Shown here piece after piece: positions 51,334 through 57,225 of a stretch of DNA of 64,000 nucleotides (position 1 is its first letter; the number at the start of each line of letters is the position of its first letter). The stretch is from the NCBI RefSeq assembly GCF_900451175.1, contig NZ_UGJJ01000003.1:62001-126000 (forward strand), written 5' to 3'. Source of the DNA: Kingella potus. Its GTDB lineage: Bacteria; Pseudomonadota; Gammaproteobacteria; Burkholderiales; Neisseriaceae. A program made the translations under genes and the position numbers. The notes under the pieces are model-generated. The model worked only from the letters and a program-made list of their open reading frames with translations. It was not told where the DNA came from and ran no database searches.

Positions 51334-51996
51334 ATGAAGTTTGATCCCGCCCAAATCCTGCTAATGATCGCCCCCATACTGCTGGCCATCACCCTCTCCG
51401 AAGCCGCCCGCGCCTACGCCGCCCGCTACTGGGGCGACAACACCGCCGAAAAGTTCGGCCGCCTGAGCCTCAATCCCATCGTCCACATCGACATTTTGGG
51501 TACCATCATCGTCCCCGCCATCCTCATCCTGACTGGCGCACCCTTCCTCTTCGGCTGGGCCAAACCCGTCCCTGTCAACAGCCGCAACCTGCGCAACATC
51601 CGCCTCGGCATCCGCAGCATTTCCGCCGCCGGCCTGCTGGCCAATTTGCTGATGATGTACTGCTGGGGCCTGCTGCTCTCGCTCGTTCCCATCGTTCCCG
51701 CATCCTTCCGCGAACCCCTCTCCGGCATGGCCGGCTACGGCATCTCCTTCAACGCCATCCTGTTTGTCCTCAACGCCCTGCCCATCCTCCCCTTCGACGG
51801 CGGCCGCTTCATCGACACCTTCCTGCCCGCCAAATGGTCGGTACAGTTTCAAAAAACCGCCCGTTACGGCACATGGGTCATCCTCATCCTATTAATCACA
51901 GGCATCCTCGGATACCTCATCCTCCCCCTGGCCTCCGTCCTGTCATACACCGCCTACTTCATCGCCACCCTCATCGGCAGCCTGTTCCTGCTCTAA
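51334..51996 (+). CDS. Site-2-protease (M50) homologue lacking the HExxH motif
   Basis: A 220-residue polytopic membrane protein. It aligns with small S2P proteases: after the first helix the family has HExxHxxxA...GD, but here the text is TLSEAARAYAARYWGD, so both histidines are replaced (Ser22, Arg26) while Glu23 stays. The following RLSLNPIVHIDILGTIIVP and the third-helix motif NALPILPFDGGRF (with the Asp ligand) are conserved. Without both histidines it should not bind zinc, so it is probably a pseudo-protease. It follows the CPBP gene by 99 bp. Confidence 0.88.
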   Translation: MKFDPAQILLMIAPILLAITLSEAARAYAARYWGDNTAEKFGRLSLNPIVHIDILGTIIVPAILILTGAPFLFGWAKPVPVNSRNLRNIRLGIRSISAAGLLANLLMMYCWGLLLSLVPIVPASFREPLSGMAGYGISFNAILFVLNALPILPFDGGRFIDTFLPAKWSVQFQKTARYGTWVILILLITGILGYLILPLASVLSYTAYFIATLIGSLFLL

Positions 51997-52020
51997 GCCC
52001 CTGCCGAAGGCCGTCCGAAG

Positions 52021-52046
52021 AGGCCGTCTGAAATTTCAGACGGCCT
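52021..52046. terminator. DUS hairpin after the S2P homologue
   Basis: AGGCCGTCTGAAATTTCAGACGGCCT is a near-continuous palindrome with almost no loop. A diverged DUS (AGGCCGTCCGAA) lies just before it. Confidence 0.7.
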
Positions 52047-52053
52047 CTTCCGT

Positions 52054-52371
52054 TTAAAAAAGGGACGTTTCCGCATCGGAAAGCGTGCCGGTATGCCGAT
52101 GGCAAGTGTTCCATTTGGTTTCCCAGTGGCAGATGCGCCATTCGTACCAGGTCGGAAAGCCGTATAACTCGGTGTTGCGGCGGATTTGTTCGCCGCAGTC
52201 CGCATCAAAGTGGCATTTGACAGCCGGATCGGGCTGTTGTCTGAACGGGGCTTCCGCATCGGACACCTTTTCTGCATCAAACTTGTGAAGAAGCGTATTC
52301 CCACAGGGTTGGTAAAAGGATTGGAACAATGCCGTGCACCCACGAATAGGCATAATGTTTAACGGCTGCAT
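52054..52371 (-). pseudogene. Fragment of a YubB/DUF1281-like gene
   Basis: A 105-codon frame. Its second half (EQIRRNTELYGFPTWYEWRI, CHWETKWNTCHRH) recalls the YubB ferredoxin-like domain, where WGTKWNA is conserved, but the usual N-terminal domain is missing. The first 20 codons look unrelated (MQPLNIMPIRGCTALFQSFY) and run in from junction DNA. It ends eight bases before a DUS hairpin. Read as a truncated, imported gene; a short functional protein cannot be excluded. Confidence 0.4.
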
Positions 52372-52503
52372 CGGGACAGTAAAACGACTGTCGGCGTGAA
52401 CCTTTTATTCCGCTTGCAGCAGATGCACATCGCGGCCGCGGTGGTGCGCGGCGGGTACGGCCGTGTGTCGTCAGGCTGCCTTTGTATGTGTGATGGCTTG
52501 GGT

Positions 52504-53463
52504 TTATGGTTTGCTTGCTGGGGCAAAGATTAGGCTGGCGCGCACGCCGTTGGCTTGGTTTTGCAAGACGAGTTTGCCGCCGTGCAGGCGCATGATTTCG
52601 GCAACGAAGTTGAGCCCTAATCCGCTGCTGCGCCTGCCGTTGGCGCGTGGCAGGGAGTAGAAGCGTTGGGGGATTTTGGCTAGGGCGTAGTCGGGGATTG
52701 GGTCGCCTTGGTTGTCGATGTGCAGGGCGTTGGGGCTTAGGCTGATGTGGATGGTGGTGTGCGGGGTGGCGAAATCTAGGGCGTTGGCGAGTAGGTTGTT
52801 GATGGCTTGGCGCAGGAGCATGGGGTCGCCTTGCAGGACGGGGTTGGATGTTGTGTTGAGTTGCAGGGCGAGCTGTTTGGCTTGGGCGATGGGTTGGTTG
52901 TCTTGGAGAATTTGTTGGCAAAGGGGGGCGAGGGGGGTGGCTTGGGTGGTGCTTAGGTGGTCGCTGTTTTCCAGTCGGGCGAGTTCTAATAATTTGGCGA
53001 TGAGTTGTTGTTGGTTTTGGGTGTTGCGGATGATGCGGGCGACTAGTTGGTGTTGCTCGGGGGTGAGTGGGCTGTCTTGCAGCAGTTCTAGGGCGGCGGC
53101 TTGGGCGGTGAGCGGGGTTTTGAGTTCGTGGGTGAGCCCGAGAATGTAGTTTTCTATGTGTTGGCGGTGGTTGAGTTCGTGGCGTAGTTGGGTGATGGCG
53201 TGGACGAGTCGGTAGAGATAGCTGTCGCCAAATTGGGGCTGGGGGGCGGGGTGGTTGGCTGCCATGGCTTCGGCGTAGTGGCGGATGCGGTTGATGCTGC
53301 GGGCGAGCCAGTAGGCTAGGCTGATGAGTAGGATAAGGGTGGCGGCGATGTGGTATTGGATGTGCGGGCTTTGGTTGAGCCATGCGTGGGCGGTAAGCAG
53401 GGTGCTGATGCCCAGTAGGATGAAAAATAGGCGCAGGCTGATGTTTTTGAAATATTTGCTCAT
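52504..53463 (-). CDS. Sensor histidine kinase of a CreBC-like pair
   Basis: A 319-residue inner-membrane kinase. Two helices (RLFFILLGISTLLTAHAWL and YHIAATLILLISLAYWL) enclose only about ten periplasmic residues, so there is essentially no external sensor domain. The phosphorylated His112 lies in ILGLTHELKTPLTAQ; the N box is INNLLANALDFA, G1 is LHIDNQGDPIPD and G2 is SSGLGLNFV. The start overlaps the regulator's stop (ATGA). Codon use (many TTG, GTG) differs from the flanks, and an AG-king DUS lies on the far side of the regulator. A CreD-like gene on the other side suggests CreC. Confidence 0.88.
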   Translation of the reverse strand: MSKYFKNISLRLFFILLGISTLLTAHAWLNQSPHIQYHIAATLILLISLAYWLARSINRIRHYAEAMAANHPAPQPQFGDSYLYRLVHAITQLRHELNHRQHIENYILGLTHELKTPLTAQAAALELLQDSPLTPEQHQLVARIIRNTQNQQQLIAKLLELARLENSDHLSTTQATPLAPLCQQILQDNQPIAQAKQLALQLNTTSNPVLQGDPMLLRQAINNLLANALDFATPHTTIHISLSPNALHIDNQGDPIPDYALAKIPQRFYSLPRANGRRSSGLGLNFVAEIMRLHGGKLVLQNQANGVRASLIFAPASKP

Positions 53464-54164
53464 TGGAAGCTGTATCCGATGCCGTGGTGGGTGTGTATGC
53501 AGTTGGGGTCTATTTGGGCGTTGCGGAGTTTTTGGCGTAGGGCACGGATGTGGCTGTTGATGGTGTGGGGGTCGGATGGGTGGTTGCTGCCATACATGGC
53601 GGTGAGCAGTTCGGCTCGGGTGTAAACGCGCTGGGGATGGGCGATTAGGGTGCGTAGTAGGCGGTATTCGCCCAAGGTGAGCGGCAGGGCTTGCCCTTGG
53701 TGGCGGATGCAGTGGGCTTGGGTGTCGTCTTGCCATTGCGGCTGGGCTTGGGGGTGGGATGAAAACGGGTTGTTTTGGTTTTCAGACGGCCTGTTTGGGT
53801 TGTGGCTGCGGCGCAGCAGGGCTTTGATGCGGGCGTTGAGTTCGCGTGGGCTGAATGGTTTGCCGATGTAGTCGTCTGCGCCCAGTTCCAGCCCGAGTAT
53901 GCGGTCGGTTTCTTCGTCTTGGGCGGTGAGCATGATGACGGGCAGGCTGGGGTGTTGGCTGCGTAGGATTTTGAGGTAGTCAAAGCCGTTGATGTCGGGC
54001 AGTCCTACGTCTAGCAGGAGTAGGTCGTAGCGTTCAATCGCTAGGTGTTGGCTGGCGATTTGGGCGGTGGGGGCGATTTGGCTGGTGTGGTGGTCGCGCG
54101 TGAGGCTGATGGCGATGATTTCGGCGATTTCGGCTTCGTCTTCTAGGATGAGGATGTGGGGCAT
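53460..54164 (-). CDS. OmpR-family response regulator, CreB-like
   Basis: 234 residues: receiver domain with acidic pocket ILEDE, phosphorylated Asp52 in LLLLDVGLPD, Lys in YIGKPFSPRE, then a PhoB-type winged helix (LTLGEYRLLRTLIAHPQRVY, TINSHIRALRQKL, HTHHGIGYSF). A DUS within the linker encodes RPSEN. Overlaps the kinase gene, so the two are an operon. A shortened creD diverges from it across a 190-bp spacer with two AG-king DUS; CreB-CreC-CreD association is why CreB is proposed. Confidence 0.9.
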   Translation of the reverse strand: MPHILILEDEAEIAEIIAISLTRDHHTSQIAPTAQIASQHLAIERYDLLLLDVGLPDINGFDYLKILRSQHPSLPVIMLTAQDEETDRILGLELGADDYIGKPFSPRELNARIKALLRRSHNPNRPSENQNNPFSSHPQAQPQWQDDTQAHCIRHQGQALPLTLGEYRLLRTLIAHPQRVYTRAELLTAMYGSNHPSDPHTINSHIRALRQKLRNAQIDPNCIHTHHGIGYSFQ

Positions 54165-54195
54165 GGTGGCGTGGTGGATTGGGGTTGGGGTGGGT

Positions 54196-54328
54196 TTCAG
54201 GCTGCCTCAATGGGCTGGGCTGGGATTTTAGCGTACAACGTAATTTTCATAAATTCTTGATAACTTGTTTACTGTTTTTTGATGTTTGTTTTGCATAATG
54301 GCTGTGTGTTCAATTTAGGCAGCCTGAA
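54196..54328. repeat. Two Kingella-dialect DUS in the divergent creB-creD spacer
   Basis: TTCAGGCTGCCT at 54196-54207 and AGGCAGCCTGAA at 54317-54328, both exact. They lie at the edges of an AT-rich promoter region (54230-54300) shared by the regulator and the membrane gene. A third near copy (GTCAGGCTGCCT, 52470-52481) lies downstream of the kinase. Confidence 0.85.
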
Positions 54329-54355
54329 AACGGGTTGCGTTATCGGAGTTTGATG

Positions 54356-54979
54356 ATGGCTAGTAAGTTGTGGAGTATTTTGGGCTTGTGTGTGGTGTTT
54401 GCGGTTGTGTTGATGCTGATACATGATTTGGCGGTGCAGCGGGATTATTATGATTCGAGTGCGCTGTTGAGTTCGCTGGATTATCAGATGATTATCCGCA
54501 GTATGAAGTATGGGATGGTGTTGGTGATTATGGTGTTTAGTGCGTTTTTTTTGAGTGAGATTTTGCAGGATTGGCGCATTCATCCGATGCAGTATTTGTT
54601 GGTTGGCTCGGCGTTGTCTGTGTTTTATTTGTTGCTGTTGTCGTTTGCGGAGCATATTGGGTTTGTGGCGGCTTATGTGTTGGGCGCGGTGGCGTGTATC
54701 GGCTTGCTGTGGTGGTATTTGCGGTTTGTATTGAAAAACAGCGGCGGGGTTTATGCGATGGTGGGATTGCTGTGTTTGGCGTATGCGATGATGTTTGTTT
54801 TGTTGCGGATGCAGCAGTATAACTTGCTGGTGGGCTCTTGCTTGCTGTTTGCGGTGTTGTTTGCGGTGATGTATTGCACGCGCCATGTGGATTGGTATGC
54901 GCTGGGGGGTGGGAATCAGGCGCGTAAACATGAAGTGAAGGAAATGAAGCGGTTTCGGGAGGTTGATCGGGAATATTAA
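54356..54979 (+). CDS. Shortened CreD-like inner-membrane protein
   Basis: A 207-residue protein, against about 450 for CreD. The N-terminal helix KLWSILGLCVVFAVVLMLIH plus the following DLAVQRDYYDS fits the start of CreD; then the large periplasmic domain is absent and the chain goes straight to the CreD C-terminal membrane part: MVFSAFFLSEILQDWRIHPM, QYLLVGSALSVFYLLLLSFA, EHIGFVAAYVLGAVACIGLL and the end LLFAVLFAVMYCTRHVDWYA. The start at 54356 has GGAG seven bases upstream (an ATG at 54353 is too close). Divergent from the CreBC-like pair. Function of this mini form is unknown. Confidence 0.72.
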   Translation: MASKLWSILGLCVVFAVVLMLIHDLAVQRDYYDSSALLSSLDYQMIIRSMKYGMVLVIMVFSAFFLSEILQDWRIHPMQYLLVGSALSVFYLLLLSFAEHIGFVAAYVLGAVACIGLLWWYLRFVLKNSGGVYAMVGLLCLAYAMMFVLLRMQQYNLLVGSCLLFAVLFAVMYCTRHVDWYALGGGNQARKHEVKEMKRFREVDREY

Positions 54980-55078
54980 GGGGCCATAACTAGGTATAAG
55001 GCAGAAAAAATGAAGATAACTAATTGTAAAATAAAAAAGAGTACCCAAAGAAAACCCTTCCTGTTTTTGTACTCGCAA

Positions 55079-55315
55079 TTACCGCCCGTTCCGCTGCTGA
55101 TTTATGGACGCTTCGTCGTTTTTGCCCAGCAGCAGTTCAACTGTGCCATTGGGCGCGCGGCGGTGCAGCGGATAGTATTTGCTCAAAGATGCCTGCGTGT
55201 CGGTATCAACCATCAGCACCCTGAACCCCATATCCGCCAGCACCGCAGCCAGAGCCGCCGTCAGCGTTGTTTTACCCGTTCCCCCTTTTGTAGAGACAAC
55301 TGTCAAAATAACCAT
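55079..55315 (-). pseudogene. Truncated parA (ParA-type ATPase, N-terminal third only)
   Basis: The 78-codon frame begins MVILTVVSTKGGTGKTTLTA, the ParA/MinD deviant Walker A motif, and continues RVLMVDTDTQASLSKYYPL, the Walker A' region, then ends after about 78 residues with unrelated codons. A full ParA has 200-260 residues, so about two thirds are missing. AAGGA lies seven bases upstream of the ATG, so the 5' end is intact. ParA genes of this kind sit in plasmids and integrative elements; this is a likely scar of one. The 113 bp between it and mini-creD are AT-rich with a weak GAGTAC/GTACTC inverted repeat (55039-55074). Confidence 0.7.
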
Positions 55316-55487
55316 AAGAATATCCTTTTATATCAAAAGCATATTCTCTTGAAGGCCTTAAAAGCAATCGCACCGTATCCAGTTTGAACTCACAGAAAAT
55401 GGTATTTTCCGTTGACAAAAAACAAACACAGCGCGGTTTGTCCATAGGATGTCGCTTGCCACGCAGGCGTTTTTGCTGCACGAACGA

Positions 55488-55526
55488 AGGCCGTCTGAAA
55501 CCTGAAATACGGTTTTCAGACGGCCT
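55488..55526. terminator. DUS hairpin after panB
   Basis: AGGCCGTCTGAAACC (55488 onwards) pairs with GGTTTTCAGACGGCCT ending at 55526. On the minus strand it lies 67 bp after the panB stop. The 277 bp from 55316 to 55592 have no gene. Confidence 0.65.
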
Positions 55527-55592
55527 TTTGTTTGGCAAACGGGTACGCCGTCGAGCGGAACGCTTGGGGATTCCCGCACGCGCCGTGTCTGC

Positions 55593-56378
55593 TCAGAAGC
55601 TGTGTTCGGCGGCGGGGAAGGTTTGGTTTTTTACGGCTTGGACGTAGGCGGCCACGGCGGCCTGTATGCTGGTTTGGCCTTCCATGAAGTTTCTGACGAA
55701 GCGGGCGGTGCGGCCGGGGAAGATGCCGAGCATATCGTGCATGACGAGAACTTGTCCGTCGCAGTCCGCGCCCGCGCCGATGCCGATGGTGGGGGCGGAC
55801 ACGGCTTGGGTTACGGCTTTGCCGAGGGCGGCGGGGACGCATTCCATCAGGATCATGGCCGCGCCGGCTTCGTCGTGTGCCTGCGCGTCGGCCCTCAGTG
55901 CCGCGCCGCCGTCGGTTTTGCCCTGTACTTTGTAGCCGCCGAAGGCGTGGACGGATTGGGGGGTGAGGCCGATGTGGGCGCAGACGGGGATGCCGCGCAG
56001 TTGCAGGAAGCGGGTGGTTTCGGCCATCCATACGCCGCCTTCCAGTTTGACCATGTGTGCGCCGGCGGCCATCAGGCGGGCGGCGGAGGCGAAGGCCTGC
56101 TCTTTGCTTTCCTGATAGGAGCCGAAGGGGAGGTCGGCAACTATCATGGCGTTTTTCGCACCGCGTGCGACGGCGGCGGTGTGGTAGCACATTTCGTCGA
56201 GGGTAACGGGCAGGGTGGAGGCGCGTCCCTGCACGGTCATGCCCAGCGAGTCGCCGACAAGGAGGATTTCGACTCCGGCTTCTTCCATCAGGGCGGCGAA
56301 GGAGGCTTCGTAGGCGGTGAGCATGACGGCTTTTTCGCCTGCGGCTTTCATTTTTTTGAGTGTGTTTACGGTGATCAT
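55593..56378 (-). CDS. panB: 3-methyl-2-oxobutanoate hydroxymethyltransferase
   Basis: First step of pantothenate synthesis: transfers a hydroxymethyl group from methylene-tetrahydrofolate to 2-oxoisovalerate, itself made by the IlvD pathway. 261 residues from the ATG at 56378 (MITVNTLKKMKAAGEKAVML). Metal and substrate sites: ILLVGDSLGMTVQG, VADLPFGSYQES, VKLEGG, PVCAHIGLTPQSVHAFGGYK, and the catalytic Glu in MILMECVPAALG. A kinase gene lies 74 bp upstream on the same strand with a DUS in between. coaBC elsewhere in the window is later in the same pathway. Confidence 0.96.
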   Translation of the reverse strand: MITVNTLKKMKAAGEKAVMLTAYEASFAALMEEAGVEILLVGDSLGMTVQGRASTLPVTLDEMCYHTAAVARGAKNAMIVADLPFGSYQESKEQAFASAARLMAAGAHMVKLEGGVWMAETTRFLQLRGIPVCAHIGLTPQSVHAFGGYKVQGKTDGGAALRADAQAHDEAGAAMILMECVPAALGKAVTQAVSAPTIGIGAGADCDGQVLVMHDMLGIFPGRTARFVRNFMEGQTSIQAAVAAYVQAVKNQTFPAAEHSF

Positions 56379-56452
56379 GTGGGGTTTCTCGGTGTGGTGC
56401 GGGAAGTTTTCAGACGGCCTGTGTGTATCGCCGTGCCGTCGGGACGGGGTTT

Positions 56453-57100
56453 TCAGATGTCTTTCAGGTTCAGGTAGTGGCGGTTGCCCTGCATATGGCT
56501 GATGGTGCGCAGCAGCAGCTCGAAGTGGTCGTCGTTGTCGGTGAAGTCCATTTCGTCGTTGTTGGCAATGAGCAGGGGGGCGTTGTCGTAGAGGTGGAAG
56601 AAGCGGCGGTATTCTTCGTTGATGCGGCCGAGGTAGCCTTCGGGGAAGAGGTGGGGTGCGCCGCCGCCGTGTGTGCGCGGGCGTTTTCCTGCCGCCGTGT
56701 CGCCGGTTTGCAGGTAGATAACCAGGTCGGGTACGGGCATTTCGGGCATGATTTTGTGCTTGGTTTCCCAAAACAGGGTTTGTTCGTTGGCGTTTTCGTT
56801 GTCGTCGAGGACGACGGGAACGAAAATTTTGTCTTTTTCCAGCAGGAAATCGGCGACGACGCGGCCGTTTTTGGCTTCTTCGGCGTTGATGATTTCAATG
56901 GCTTTGGCACGGCGCAGCAGGAAATGCAGTTCGGCGGCGAGGCCGTGGTTGGCGGCGTTTTGGTAAAAAAGCTCCAAAAAGGGGTTGGTTTCGGGGCTTT
57001 CGGTGAGATACAGCGCGTCAAAATATGCGGCCAGCCGCCGCGCCAGCTCGGATTTGCCGCTGCCGATCGATCCTTCGACCACGATGTATCGGTAATCCAT
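56453..57100 (-). CDS. Deoxynucleoside kinase family protein
   Basis: A 215-residue P-loop kinase of the dNK/dGK type. Walker A is VVEGSIGSGKSELA; the catalytic Asp/Glu-Arg element may be in AELHFLLRRAKAIE; the lid contains KRPRTHGGGAPHLFP; PVPDLVIYLQTGD is the typical strand before the lid. The chosen start at 57100 gives MDYRYIVVEGSIGSGKS; a longer frame upstream is not used. In Neisseria this gene is remembered next to folK and panB, and here panB does follow it. Confidence 0.85.
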   Translation of the reverse strand: MDYRYIVVEGSIGSGKSELARRLAAYFDALYLTESPETNPFLELFYQNAANHGLAAELHFLLRRAKAIEIINAEEAKNGRVVADFLLEKDKIFVPVVLDDNENANEQTLFWETKHKIMPEMPVPDLVIYLQTGDTAAGKRPRTHGGGAPHLFPEGYLGRINEEYRRFFHLYDNAPLLIANNDEMDFTDNDDHFELLLRTISHMQGNRHYLNLKDI

Positions 57101-57225
57101 TTTTTGTTTTCCTGTGTCGCAATGTGTTTTCGGAGGGCGGATTATACGGAATCGGACGGGGGCTTTCCAATGGCGCAACAGGCCGCCTGAAAACGCGGTT
57201 TCGCTTGGCAGACGGCTTCTTGCTT

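Noticed and set aside
55037..55076. XerCD dif-like or attachment site near truncated parA
   Set aside because: Only a six-base inverted repeat (GAGTAC/GTACTC) with a long loop; it does not match the known Neisseria dif sequence.
54269..55078. 269-codon minus-strand frame over mini-creD
   Set aside because: Histidine/glutamine/isoleucine-rich antisense shadow; the plus-strand product has clear membrane helices and CreD similarity.
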